Shown: positions 27,693-36,576 of the stretch, piece after piece | Layout of the letters: each line of letters begins with the position of its first letter | How positions within the stretch are numbered: position 1 is the stretch's first letter | Origin: Flavobacterium psychrophilum | GTDB taxonomy: Bacteria > Bacteroidota > Bacteroidia > Flavobacteriales > Flavobacteriaceae | Assembly: GCA_945874225.1 (NCBI GenBank) | Contig: CAMCFT010000015.1 | Location: 1-64,000, forward strand | DNA length: 64,000 nt | Direction: 5' to 3' | Program-made: the position numbers and the translations under genes | Notes under the pieces: generated by a model | Database searches by the model: none | Told to the model about the DNA's origin: nothing | What the model saw: only the letters and a program-made list of their open reading frames with translations

Positions 27693-28760
27693 ATGCAAAC
27701 AATTCAAGCCAATAATTATCCCATTTATTTTAATGAAAAGGGATATGAAGCCTTAAATTCGTTCCTAAACGAAAGTAAATATTCGAACTTATTTATCATT
27801 GTTGATAACAATACGAATGAGTTTTGTTTGACAAGATTCCTGCCTTTTTTGGAAACCAATCTTACAATAGAAATTGTTGAATTTGAAGCGGGAGAACCTA
27901 ATAAAAATATTGAAACTTGCGTCCAAATATGGAATGTATTGACCGAACTTGGAGCTGACCGAAAAAGTCTGGTTATTAATGTAGGTGGCGGTGTTGTCAC
28001 TGATTTAGGAGGTTTTGTAGCTTCTACATTCAAAAGAGGAATGGATTTCATTCACGTTCCAACCACTTTACTCTCTATGGTTGATGCTTCAGTAGGCGGA
28101 AAAACAGGAGTTGATTTAGGCAATTTGAAAAACCAGATTGGTGTTATCAATGTTCCGAAAATGGTACTTATTGACACCCAATATTTAGAAACCCTTTCTA
28201 AAAACGAGATGCGTTCCGGCCTTGCCGAAATGCTCAAACACGGATTAATTTATGACAAAGACTACTGGGAAAAATTCCTGGATTTGAAAACCATCGATTT
28301 TGCCGATTTTGATGAATTAATTCACCGTTCTGTCGAAATAAAGAATGAAATTGTCACTCAGGATCCAACCGAAAAAAATATCCGAAAAGCATTGAACTTT
28401 GGGCATACTTTAGGTCACGCGATTGAAAGTTATTTTTTAGAGCATGAAAAGAAAAAATCTTTACTACACGGTGAGGCTATTGCTATAGGAATGATATTGG
28501 AAAGTTTTATTTCGTTAGAAAAAGATTTGATCACTTTTGATGAATACCAACAAATCAAGTCAACCCTAAAAACAATTTACGATGATGTCCTTTTTGAAGA
28601 AAGCGACATAGAACCTATATTAGAATTATTGATTCATGACAAGAAAAATGAGTATGGAAACATTCAGTTTGCATTGATTGATGGTATTGGAAAAATAAAA
28701 ATCAATCAATCTGTTGAGAATGAATTAATTCTAAGGGCTTTCGAAGATTATAAATCTTAA
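27693..28760 (+). CDS. aroB: 3-dehydroquinate synthase
   Basis: A 355-residue protein of AroB length. It has the NAD-binding NVGGGVVTDLGGFVAST near residue 92, TTLLSMVDASVGGKTGVDL near 125, and metal-site His/Glu residues in NFGHTLGHAIES near 235 and LHGEAIAIG near 258. It catalyses the second step of the shikimate pathway, DAHP to 3-dehydroquinate. It is divergent from the proline dehydrogenase gene, and no other aro gene is in the window. Confidence 0.95.
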   Translation: MQTIQANNYPIYFNEKGYEALNSFLNESKYSNLFIIVDNNTNEFCLTRFLPFLETNLTIEIVEFEAGEPNKNIETCVQIWNVLTELGADRKSLVINVGGGVVTDLGGFVASTFKRGMDFIHVPTTLLSMVDASVGGKTGVDLGNLKNQIGVINVPKMVLIDTQYLETLSKNEMRSGLAEMLKHGLIYDKDYWEKFLDLKTIDFADFDELIHRSVEIKNEIVTQDPTEKNIRKALNFGHTLGHAIESYFLEHEKKKSLLHGEAIAIGMILESFISLEKDLITFDEYQQIKSTLKTIYDDVLFEESDIEPILELLIHDKKNEYGNIQFALIDGIGKIKINQSVENELILRAFEDYKS

Positions 28761-28815
28761 ATTATTTACTAAAAAGGATTGCTTTGGTATTTAATATTTT
28801 TTTACATTTGCTGCA

Positions 28816-28995
28816 ATGAAAAAAAGTCAAAACACAAGAAATTATAGTTTCCTAAAATACGAAAACAGTAGCTCTATTTTTAGAATATTGAGACGATTTT
28901 TCACTATTAAAGATACTTTTAGTTTTGCTCTTTTTCCTTATTTAAAAGTCGAAAATGAGAAGCTACAAATAATTTTTGCAAATATTAGAGTTTGA
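28816..28995 (+). CDS. Possible small protein, 59 residues
   Basis: An ORF of 59 codons starting MKKSQNTRNYSFLKYENSSS, basic and with an aromatic-rich middle, no membrane helix and no recognised domain. A good -7 box, TACATTTG at 28803-28810, lies only 5 bases before the ATG, so a transcript from it would be nearly leaderless. It may be a real short gene or a decayed end of something longer. Confidence 0.3.
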   Translation: MKKSQNTRNYSFLKYENSSSIFRILRRFFTIKDTFSFALFPYLKVENEKLQIIFANIRV

Positions 28996-29047
28996 ATTTT
29001 AGTTAATTTATTTTTTGAATCCAATAATCTAAAATACTAAAAATCAA

Positions 29048-30445
29048 ATGAATACTAAATATTTCGACTTAATAAATCAAACTTACTATTTCCCTCAAGA
29101 AGAATTTACTTTAAATAAAGACAACCTTGAGTTTCACAATATTGATTTGATGAAACTTGTGGAACAATACGGAACCCCTTTAAAATTTACTTATTTACCT
29201 CAAATTTCCAATAACATTAACAAGGCCAAAAACTGGTTTCGTAAGTCAATGGAAAAAAACAATTATGAGGCCAAATATTACTATTGCTATTGTACTAAAA
29301 GTTCTCATTTTGAATACGTAATGAACGAAGCGTTTAAGAACAATATTCATATTGAAACCTCTTCGGCTTTTGATATTAATATTGTTGAAAATTTGATGGC
29401 TTCGGGCAAAATTAACAAAAGCACTTATGTGATTTGTAATGGATTCAAAAGAGATCAATACATTGAGAACATTGCCCGATTGATTAACAACGGACATAAA
29501 AATACGATTCCAATTATTGACAATTACGAAGAACTTGATATTTTACAAGACAAAATCAAAAGGAAATTCAAAATCGGAATCCGTATAGCTGCAGAGGAAG
29601 AGCCCAAATTTGAATTCTATACTTCCCGTCTTGGAATTGGTTACAAAAACATTGTTCAGTTTTATAAAAAGCAAATTCAGGATAATAAAAAACTGGAACT
29701 TAAAATGTTGCACTTTTTTATCAACACCGGTATCAATGACAATGCCTATTATTGGAACGAATTAGTAAAATGTATCAAAGTATACGTTGCGTTGAAAAAA
29801 GAATGTCCAACACTCGATGGATTGAACATAGGAGGAGGATTTCCAATCAAAAACTCTTTGGCATTTGAATACGATTACCAATATATGATTGACGAAATTA
29901 TCAATCAAATTAAGATTGCCTGTGATGAAGCCGAAGTAGATGTTCCCAATATTTTTACCGAATTTGGTTCCTATACTGTGGGCGAAAGCGGTGGTGCTAT
30001 TTATCAAATTTTGTATCAAAAACAACAAAATGACAGAGAAAAATGGGATATGATTGATTCCTCTTTCATCACCACTTTACCTGATACTTGGGCGATAAAC
30101 AGACGTTTCATTATGTTAGCCATCAACCGATGGAATGATACTTATGAAAGGGTTTTGTTAGGCGGAATGACTTGTGACAGTGACGATTATTACAATTCGG
30201 AGCAAAATATGAATGCCATCTATTTGCCAAAATACAATAAAGAGAAACCACTATATATTGGGTTTTTCAATACCGGTGCGTATCAGGAAACCATAGGCGG
30301 TTACGGAGGTTTACACCACTGCTTGATTCCTCAACCAAAACACATCTTGATTGATCGGGATGAAAACGGAATCCTGGCCACCGAAATTTTCTCAGAACAA
30401 CAAACCGCTGAGGAGGTTTTGAAAATATTAGGCTACGATAAATAA
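29048..30445 (+). CDS. Biosynthetic arginine decarboxylase
   Basis: A 465-residue PLP enzyme of the alanine-racemase-like (fold III) decarboxylases, of the Bacteroidota form that is shorter than E. coli SpeA. The PLP Lys lies in YYCYCTKSSH near residue 80, a glycine-rich phosphate loop in GLNIGGGFP near 262, the EFGSYTVGESGG segment near 305 and the active-site Cys in GGMTCDSDD near 377. It should make agmatine from arginine. The next gene is a deoxyhypusine-synthase homologue, supporting a polyamine role. Diaminopimelate decarboxylase is less likely given this context. Confidence 0.85.
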   Translation: MNTKYFDLINQTYYFPQEEFTLNKDNLEFHNIDLMKLVEQYGTPLKFTYLPQISNNINKAKNWFRKSMEKNNYEAKYYYCYCTKSSHFEYVMNEAFKNNIHIETSSAFDINIVENLMASGKINKSTYVICNGFKRDQYIENIARLINNGHKNTIPIIDNYEELDILQDKIKRKFKIGIRIAAEEEPKFEFYTSRLGIGYKNIVQFYKKQIQDNKKLELKMLHFFINTGINDNAYYWNELVKCIKVYVALKKECPTLDGLNIGGGFPIKNSLAFEYDYQYMIDEIINQIKIACDEAEVDVPNIFTEFGSYTVGESGGAIYQILYQKQQNDREKWDMIDSSFITTLPDTWAINRRFIMLAINRWNDTYERVLLGGMTCDSDDYYNSEQNMNAIYLPKYNKEKPLYIGFFNTGAYQETIGGYGGLHHCLIPQPKHILIDRDENGILATEIFSEQQTAEEVLKILGYDK

Positions 30446-30530
30446 TAATTTAAAAGTTTTCATTGTAGTTTTCAAAAAAATATATTTTCTTTGAACAGTT
30501 AAATATTAGCTTTAAACAATAATAATAAAA

Positions 30531-31502
30531 ATGAGTAAAGGACCAATCAGTCAGTTTATTGAAAAGCATTATTTGCATTTTAATTCCGCATCCTTAGTTG
30601 ATGCAGCAAAAGCTTACGAGCAACAATTAGCCAACGGGGCAAAAATGATGGTGAGTATGGCTGGTGCTATGAGCACCGCCGAAATAGGTAAAATTTTTGC
30701 GGAAATCATTCGTCAGGATAAAGTGCAAATTATTTCGTGCACCGGAGCAAATCTTGAGGAAGACATAATGAATCTGGTTGCACATTCACATTATGAAAGA
30801 GTGCCACATTATCGAGATTTAACACCAGAAGACGAGTGGGCTTTACTGGAAAGAGGATTAAACCGTGTTACAGATACTTGTATTCCGGAACATGAAGCAT
30901 TCCGTCGTTTGCAAAAACATATTTATAAAATATGGAAGGACGCTGATGATAAAGGGGAAAGATATTTTCCTCACGAGTTTATGTATAAGATGTTACTTTC
31001 GGGAGTTCTTGAAGAATATTATGAAATTGACATAAAAGATAGCTGGATGTATGCTGCAGCAAAGAAAAATTTACCTATTATTGTACCAGGATGGGAAGAC
31101 AGCACGATGGGGAATATTTTTGCATCGTATGTTATAAAAGGTGATTTGAAAGCATCTACAATGAAATCCGGTATTGAGTATATGGTTTACTTATCCGATT
31201 GGTATCCAAAAAACAGCGCTAAGGGTGTTGGCTTTTTTCAAATTGGTGGAGGAATTGCAGGAGATTTTCCAATTTGTGTTGTACCTATGTTATATCAGGA
31301 TATGGAAATGCACGACATTCCTTTTTGGAGTTATTTCTGTCAGATTTCGGATTCAACAACCAGTTATGGTTCTTATTCCGGAGCTGTTCCTAATGAAAAA
31401 ATTACTTGGGGAAAATTGGACATAAAAACTCCAAAATTTATTATCGAGTCGGATGCTACAATAGTAGCTCCATTAATTTTCGCTTATTTATTAGACTTAT
31501 AG
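30531..31502 (+). CDS. Deoxyhypusine-synthase-like enzyme
   Basis: A 323-residue NAD-dependent protein with the family's features: MVSMAGAMSTAEIG near residue 40, an ISCTGANLEED segment near 77, and the catalytic Lys in TWGKLD near 295. Eukaryotic and archaeal enzymes modify eIF5A, which bacteria lack. Bacterial homologues have been reported as homospermidine synthases, so polyamine synthesis is the likely role, supported by the arginine decarboxylase just upstream (85 bases). No agmatinase gene lies between them, so the substrate here is open. Confidence 0.85.
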   Translation: MSKGPISQFIEKHYLHFNSASLVDAAKAYEQQLANGAKMMVSMAGAMSTAEIGKIFAEIIRQDKVQIISCTGANLEEDIMNLVAHSHYERVPHYRDLTPEDEWALLERGLNRVTDTCIPEHEAFRRLQKHIYKIWKDADDKGERYFPHEFMYKMLLSGVLEEYYEIDIKDSWMYAAAKKNLPIIVPGWEDSTMGNIFASYVIKGDLKASTMKSGIEYMVYLSDWYPKNSAKGVGFFQIGGGIAGDFPICVVPMLYQDMEMHDIPFWSYFCQISDSTTSYGSYSGAVPNEKITWGKLDIKTPKFIIESDATIVAPLIFAYLLDL

Positions 31503-31511
31503 ATCAATTTT

Positions 31512-31928
31512 ATGAAAAGAGTAATTGTTGATTATGCAAAACTTACCCACGAAATTTTAAACCTTTTGGTAGATAAATTTCCTGATGGCTATGACGACTC
31601 CAACATTATCCGTTTTAGAAATGCTCAAAACGAGTTAATAGAGGCTGTGGAAGTTAAAACTGAAGACACCATTTTTTTGGTGAAAATCAGTACTAATCTT
31701 GCTGATAGAATAGAAAATTATGATGAAGACGATGAAATCGCAGCTGAAATTGAACCAATAGAAGAAGGACTTGATCTTGACGACGATGATGACGATATTG
31801 ATGATGGTGATAGTCTAGATAAGCCTGACTTTAAAGACGATGACGATTCTGACAATTCTGAAGACGATGACGACGATGAAGATGAAGAAAAAGATATCGC
31901 TGACGAAGATGATGAAGACGAAGAATAA
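31512..31928 (+). CDS. Small protein with long acidic tail
   Basis: A 138-residue protein. Residues 1-75 form a compact domain (MKRVIVDYAKLTHEIL, then VEAVEVKTEDTIFLVKIS); from about 76 on it is almost all Asp and Glu, likely disordered. Similar proteins are widespread in Flavobacteria and are sometimes labelled DNA primase, which I see no sequence basis for. It starts 10 bases after the deoxyhypusine-like gene and ends at a strong bidirectional terminator. Role unknown; acidic tails often mimic nucleic acid or bind basic proteins or metal. Confidence 0.7.
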   Translation: MKRVIVDYAKLTHEILNLLVDKFPDGYDDSNIIRFRNAQNELIEAVEVKTEDTIFLVKISTNLADRIENYDEDDEIAAEIEPIEEGLDLDDDDDDIDDGDSLDKPDFKDDDDSDNSEDDDDDEDEEKDIADEDDEDEE

Positions 31929-31942
31929 TCTGAATATGATTA

Positions 31943-31980
31943 AAAAAAAGAGGATATCCATATAGATATCCTCTTTTTTT
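31943..31980. terminator. Bidirectional terminator
   Basis: A 16-base-pair stem built on AGAGGATATC/GATATCCTCT with A- and T-runs on either side, between the convergent acidic-tail gene and ettA. Confidence 0.92.
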
Positions 31981-32008
31981 ATTTAATGAAAAATCAGAAA
32001 ATTTGATT

Positions 32009-33703
32009 TTAACTTCTAATTAATTTTCTATATTTCAATCGTTTCGGAGTTAAATCGCCACCCAAACGTTTCTTTTTATTTTCCTCATAATCGGAGAATC
32101 CACCTTCGAAATAATACACTTCGGAGTTGCCTTCAAAAGCTAGAATGTGGGTACAAATTCTGTCCAAAAACCATCTATCGTGTGAAATGACAACAGCGCA
32201 ACCTGCAAAATTTTCCAATCCTTCTTCTAATGCTCGTAACGTATTGATATCCAAATCATTCGTTGGTTCATCTAGTAAAAGCACATTTCCTTCTTCCTTC
32301 AAAGTCATAGCAAGGTGCAAACGGTTTCTTTCACCACCTGAAAGCATCGAAACTTTCTTATTTTGGTCGCTTCCGCCAAAGTTGAATCGGCTCAAATAAG
32401 CACGAGAATTCACTTGTCGTCCGCCCATCATAATCAATTCCTGACCATCGGCAAAATTTTCCCAAATAGATTTGTTTACATCAATATTTGAATGCGCCTG
32501 ATCTACATAAGCGATTTTCACAGTGTCACCAATTAGAAATTCTCCTGCATCTGGTTTTTCTTCACCCATAATCATTTTGAAAATGGTTGATTTACCGGCA
32601 CCGTTTGGCCCAATAATCCCAACAATTCCAGCCTGTGGCAAAGTGAAATTCAAATTATCATACAATAATTTATCTCCAAAAGCTTTTGCAACATTTTTTG
32701 CTTCAATTACATTGGTTCCTAATCTTGGACCATTTGGAATATAGATTTCCAGTTTTTCGTCTAATTGTTTTTGATCTTCATTCAAGAGTTTGTCATAGTT
32801 CTGCAAACGCGCTTTTTGTTTCGTTTGACGGCCTTTCGAACCTTGACGAACCCAGTCCAACTCACGTTCCAAAGTTTTTCTGCGTTTTGAAGCTACTTTT
32901 TCTTCCAATGCCATTCGACCAGATTTTTGTTCCAACCAAGAAGAATAATTCCCTTTCCAAGGAATGCCTTCTCCTCTATCAAGTTCCAAAATCCAACCTG
33001 CAACATTATCCAAGAAGTATCTGTCGTGCGTTACAGCAATTACAGTTCCAGCATATTGTGCCAAATGTTGTTCTAACCAAAGTACACTTTCTGCATCCAG
33101 GTGATTCGTAGGCTCATCCAAAAGCAAAACATCAGGTTGTTGCAATAACAATCGGCATAAAGCTACACGACGACGTTCTCCACCAGACAAATTCTTGATA
33201 GGTGTATCGCCTTCAGGAGTACGCAAAGCATCCATCGCAATCTCTAACTTAGTATCGATTTCCCAAGCACCAAGAGCGTCAATTTTATCCTGCAAAGCAG
33301 CCTGACGGTCCATTAACTTGTCCATTTTATCAGCATCTTCATAGTTTTCCGGAAGACCAAATAAATCGTTTATATCATTATATTCTTTTAAAACTGCCAT
33401 TGTTTCAGCAACTCCCTCTTGAACAATTTCGAGAACTGTTTTTGTTTCGTCCAATTGTGGGTCTTGCTCCAAATATCCCACCGTATAACCGGGTTGAAAA
33501 ACTACGTCACCTTGATAATTCTTATCAACTCCTGCAATAATTTTTAAAAGAGAGGATTTTCCGGAACCATTTAATCCTAAAATCCCAATTTTCGCACCGT
33601 AAAAGAAACTCAAATAGATGTTTTTTAGCACTGGTTTATCAGCGCCTGTATAGGTTTTACTCAATTTTTGCATTGAGAAAATTACTTTTTTATCGTCAGC
33701 CAT
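32009..33703 (-). CDS. ettA: Energy-dependent translational throttle protein EttA
   Basis: A 564-residue ABC-F protein with two ATPase domains and no membrane helices. Walker A motifs are GLNGSGKSSLLK near 43 and GPNGAGKSTIFK near 360; signatures are LSGGERRRVALCRLL near 170 and LSGGERNRLHLAMTL near 455; each is followed by LLLDEPTN. The linker carries basic residues (KRRKTLERELDWVRQG). EttA binds the ribosomal E site and gates elongation by ATP level. The length fits the Flavobacterium form. Confidence 0.92.
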   Translation of the reverse strand: MADDKKVIFSMQKLSKTYTGADKPVLKNIYLSFFYGAKIGILGLNGSGKSSLLKIIAGVDKNYQGDVVFQPGYTVGYLEQDPQLDETKTVLEIVQEGVAETMAVLKEYNDINDLFGLPENYEDADKMDKLMDRQAALQDKIDALGAWEIDTKLEIAMDALRTPEGDTPIKNLSGGERRRVALCRLLLQQPDVLLLDEPTNHLDAESVLWLEQHLAQYAGTVIAVTHDRYFLDNVAGWILELDRGEGIPWKGNYSSWLEQKSGRMALEEKVASKRRKTLERELDWVRQGSKGRQTKQKARLQNYDKLLNEDQKQLDEKLEIYIPNGPRLGTNVIEAKNVAKAFGDKLLYDNLNFTLPQAGIVGIIGPNGAGKSTIFKMIMGEEKPDAGEFLIGDTVKIAYVDQAHSNIDVNKSIWENFADGQELIMMGGRQVNSRAYLSRFNFGGSDQNKKVSMLSGGERNRLHLAMTLKEEGNVLLLDEPTNDLDINTLRALEEGLENFAGCAVVISHDRWFLDRICTHILAFEGNSEVYYFEGGFSDYEENKKKRLGGDLTPKRLKYRKLIRS

Positions 33704-33730
33704 TTTTATATTTTAAATTTTAAATAATTA

Positions 33731-33913
33731 TTATAGTCTTCCTTTCAATGAGCTAAAGACCCATGCATTAGCTAAAAATCCAACGCCAACTGCTGCAAAT
33801 CCCCAACCTGCGACATCATCATATCTAAAAGCACCCAGGCCTATAAGCAACAAACCCATTAAAACCATTATTAAAGTTGCCCATCCCAAGACAGTGTTTT
33901 TATTCATTCCCAT
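33731..33913 (-). CDS. CAL67264-type small membrane protein
   Basis: A 60-residue protein with two membrane helices, about 8-26 and 36-54, joined by a short loop (FRYDDVAGWG). This size and sequence match a small membrane protein family common in Flavobacteriaceae; its function is not known. It is 27 bases upstream of ettA on the same strand and may share its transcript. Confidence 0.8.
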   Translation of the reverse strand: MGMNKNTVLGWATLIMVLMGLLLIGLGAFRYDDVAGWGFAAVGVGFLANAWVFSSLKGRL

Positions 33914-33963
33914 AACTATTGTGTATTATATTTTAGAATTGCAAATATCGTAAATTTTCACTG

Positions 33964-34968
33964 CTAATTAAATATTTTATATAGCATTTCTCTCAATAAA
34001 TCCGATTGAGACAAAGCATTAGCGCCAACTCCCTTACTTTTTACGTCAACATCACGCAAAGAAGAAACAATCTGACTAACCTTTTTCATAGGATAGTTTT
34101 TGAGCGCCAAATCATAATCCTTTAAGAAAAAAGGATTGACTCCTAAAACTGACGCAACATTTCTAGGGTTTCGATCTTTTAATCCGTGGTATTTTAATAG
34201 TTTAATAAAAAAACCAAATACTGTGCTCGTAGTGACTACTAAAGGATTTGCTTTCTGATTATCAGAGAAATACTGTACAATTTGAAAGGCTTTCAATTGG
34301 TTTTTGGAACCTAAAGCATTTAACAATTCAAAATTATTGAAGTCCTTGCTGAAGCCAATGTTTTCCTCAATATGTTTAGGCGTTATGGTACTGCCTTTTG
34401 GCAAAATGATTTGCAGTTTTTCAAGTTCATTATTGATTTTACTCAAGTCTGTGCCAAGAAATTCTACCAGCATTGCATTAGCTTTGGGTTCAATAGAATA
34501 ATTTTTACCTGATAAAACACGCTTAATCCAGTCGCCTACTTGATTATCATATAACTTTTTGCTTTCGTAAACCACGCCTATCTTGTCCAACATTTTGGTC
34601 ATTTTTTTGCGTTTGTCCAAAGTTTTGTATTTATAACAAAAGACCAAAACCGTTGATGTCAATGGGTTTTCAACATAGGTTTCAAGTTTGTCAATAGTTC
34701 TTGACAAATCCTGTGCTTCTTTTACAATAACCACTTGGCGCTCCGCCATCATCGGATAACGTTTGGCAGTCGAAATAACATCTTCTATAGAAACATCACG
34801 TCCGTACAAAACGGTTTGATTAAATCCTTTTTCGTCTTCTGACAAAATGTTTTGCTCAATATAGTCTGATAATTTGTCAATATAATAGGGTTCTTCGCCC
34901 ATCAAAAAATAGATCGGTTTAATGTTGCCTGCTTTTATGTCTTTGACTATTTTTAAAACTTCATCCAT
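33964..34968 (-). CDS. holA: DNA polymerase III subunit delta
   Basis: A 334-residue protein of HolA length with the clamp-loader layout. It begins MDEVLKIVKDIKAGNIKPIYFLMGEEPYYIDKL, with a degenerate P-loop region as expected for delta, the YPMMAERQVVIVKEAQDL segment near 72-90, and a helical C-terminal collar. HolA opens the beta clamp in the replisome. It is divergent from the HsdR-N-like gene. Confidence 0.88.
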   Translation of the reverse strand: MDEVLKIVKDIKAGNIKPIYFLMGEEPYYIDKLSDYIEQNILSEDEKGFNQTVLYGRDVSIEDVISTAKRYPMMAERQVVIVKEAQDLSRTIDKLETYVENPLTSTVLVFCYKYKTLDKRKKMTKMLDKIGVVYESKKLYDNQVGDWIKRVLSGKNYSIEPKANAMLVEFLGTDLSKINNELEKLQIILPKGSTITPKHIEENIGFSKDFNNFELLNALGSKNQLKAFQIVQYFSDNQKANPLVVTTSTVFGFFIKLLKYHGLKDRNPRNVASVLGVNPFFLKDYDLALKNYPMKKVSQIVSSLRDVDVKSKGVGANALSQSDLLREMLYKIFN

Positions 34969-35058
34969 TTTCCAAGTGTTCAGTATTCAGTCACAGTATT
35001 CAGTCGCAATGTTATAAATAACTTGAAACTTTAAACCTTAAACTTTAAACTTATTTAA

Positions 35059-35066
35059 TACTTTTG
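35059..35066 (+). promoter_or_regulatory. -7 promoter element before HsdR-N-like gene
   Basis: TACTTTTG fits TAnnTTTG and a TTG lies 23 bases before it (35033-35035). The ATG at 35071 follows by only 4 bases, so the transcript may be nearly leaderless. Confidence 0.5.
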
Positions 35067-35070
35067 CTTT

Positions 35071-35526
35071 ATGCAGCAACTTAATTTTCCAGTTTATAAC
35101 TTCCGCTTCAAAAATAGCGAAAATAAAGTGTCTATTTTCGATGAAATCAGGAAAAAATTTATCATTCTCACACCCGAAGAATGGGTTCGGCAGCACGTGG
35201 TTCGGTTTTTATTGGAAGAAAAAAAATACCCAAAATCCTTAATAAATGTCGAAAAAGTTCTCAATGTCAATGGGTTGCGAAAAAGATATGATGTTGTCGT
35301 TTTCAATCCTGATGGTTCCATCTTTGTTTTAATCGAATGCAAAGCTCCCGAAATAAAAACAGCTCAAGCCACTTTTGACCAAATCGCCCGCTACAATATG
35401 ACTTTGAAAGCGGAATATATGATGGTAACCAACGGTCATAATCATTACTTTTGCCAAATGGATTTTGAAAACGAGAAATATGAGTTTTTAAATGAATTGC
35501 CAGATTACAAAACAAAAAATATCTAA
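35071..35526 (+). CDS. HsdR-N-like nuclease-domain protein
   Basis: A 151-residue protein made almost entirely of the restriction-type HSDR_N_2 domain. The PD-(D/E)XK core is visible as RYDVVVFNPDG (Asp about 75) and FVLIECKAPE (Glu about 91, Lys about 93). No HsdM, HsdS or helicase part is nearby, so it is not a restriction system. This stand-alone form, placed by holA, is common in Flavobacteriia; its role is unknown. Its stop abuts the next ATG with no gap, so the glycosyltransferase gene is translationally linked. Confidence 0.8.
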   Translation: MQQLNFPVYNFRFKNSENKVSIFDEIRKKFIILTPEEWVRQHVVRFLLEEKKYPKSLINVEKVLNVNGLRKRYDVVVFNPDGSIFVLIECKAPEIKTAQATFDQIARYNMTLKAEYMMVTNGHNHYFCQMDFENEKYEFLNELPDYKTKNI

Positions 35527-36531
35527 ATGAAAATAGCCGTTGTCATACTCAATTGGAATGGTGAAAAATTGTTAGAACAGTTTTTACCTTCGATTGTCCA
35601 ATATTCCAAAGAAGCTACTGTTTATGTTGCCGATAATGCTTCGACAGATGATTCTATTTCCTATGTTAAAGCTTTTTTCCCAACAGTTAAAATTATCAAG
35701 AACGAAAGTAATCTTGGCTTTGCCGAAGGATACAACGAATCTTTAAAAAGCGTTGACGCCGAGATATTGGCTTTGGTTAATTCAGATATTGAAGTGACTG
35801 AAAACTGGTTAAAACCCATCATAGAAACTTTCGAAAATGAGCCGAAAACTGCCATAATTCAACCTAAAATTTTGGATTATAAAAACAAAGAATACTTTGA
35901 ATACGCAGGAGCTGCCGGTGGTTTTACGGATAAATATGGTTATATGTTTTGCCGTGGGCGTATTTTTGAAACTTTGGAAAAAGACAACGGACAATACGAT
36001 GACAATTGCGAGATATTTTGGGCTTCTGGAGCTTGTTTTTTCATAAGAAGTTCTGTTTATAAGGAACTGAAAGGTTTCGATGGTGATTTTTTTGCACATC
36101 AGGAAGAAATTGATTTATGTTGGCGCGCATTCAACAAAGGTCATATAATTAAGTACAATTCAAAATCAGTGGTTTATCATGTTGGAGGTGCAACTTTACA
36201 ACAAGGAAACCCAATGAAAACTTTTTTGAATTTTAGAAATTCGTTGTTGATGTTGGTAAAAAACCTGCCTAAAAACGAATTGTTTCCCGTGATTTTAATT
36301 CGACTTATTTTGGACGGAATTGCCGGAATACAATTTCTTTTGCAAGGAAAGTTCAGGCATTTGTTTGCCATATTAAAAGCACATTTTGCATTTTACAGCC
36401 TTTTCTTAAATAATTACAAGAAAAGAGACCAATTTCAATCCAATAAATACTTTAAAACTAAAAGTATCGTTTATCTATACTTTATTAAGAAAATTAAAGT
36501 ATTTAGTAATATATTTGTTACTACTAAATAG
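35527..36531 (+). CDS. GT2 family glycosyltransferase
   Basis: A 334-residue GT-A fold enzyme: AVVILNWNGEKLLEQFL at the N-terminus binds the nucleotide sugar, VNSDIEV near 85 is the metal-binding DxD-like site, and WASGACFFIRSSVYKELKGFD near 160-180 with HQEEIDLCWR near 190 match the dTDP-rhamnose-transferase-like subgroup. A hydrophobic C-terminal part suggests membrane association. It likely acts in surface polysaccharide synthesis, but no cluster of such genes is here, so the sugar and acceptor are unknown. Confidence 0.85.
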   Translation: MKIAVVILNWNGEKLLEQFLPSIVQYSKEATVYVADNASTDDSISYVKAFFPTVKIIKNESNLGFAEGYNESLKSVDAEILALVNSDIEVTENWLKPIIETFENEPKTAIIQPKILDYKNKEYFEYAGAAGGFTDKYGYMFCRGRIFETLEKDNGQYDDNCEIFWASGACFFIRSSVYKELKGFDGDFFAHQEEIDLCWRAFNKGHIIKYNSKSVVYHVGGATLQQGNPMKTFLNFRNSLLMLVKNLPKNELFPVILIRLILDGIAGIQFLLQGKFRHLFAILKAHFAFYSLFLNNYKKRDQFQSNKYFKTKSIVYLYFIKKIKVFSNIFVTTK

Positions 36532-36545
36532 TAAAACTAACTTTG
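36514..36545 (+). promoter_or_regulatory. Promoter of the OmpA lipoprotein gene
   Basis: TTTG at 36514-36517, 20 bases, then TAACTTTG at 36538-36545: a full match to the Bacteroidota -33/-7 pattern. It overlaps the end of the glycosyltransferase gene and leaves a leader of about 25 bases before the ATG at 36577. The best promoter match in the window. Confidence 0.75.
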
Positions 36546-36576
36546 TTATTCATGTTTAATTAAAATTTTAACTTTT

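Noticed and set aside
31512..31928. DNA primase
   Set aside because: There is no zinc-binding or TOPRIM motif; the label used for similar proteins has no sequence support here.
32686..33111. 141-codon plus-strand ORF opposite ettA
   Set aside because: Antisense to a strongly conserved gene, no domain and no ribosome-binding context.
35071..35526. Type I restriction system
   Set aside because: No HsdM, HsdS or motor domain is nearby.
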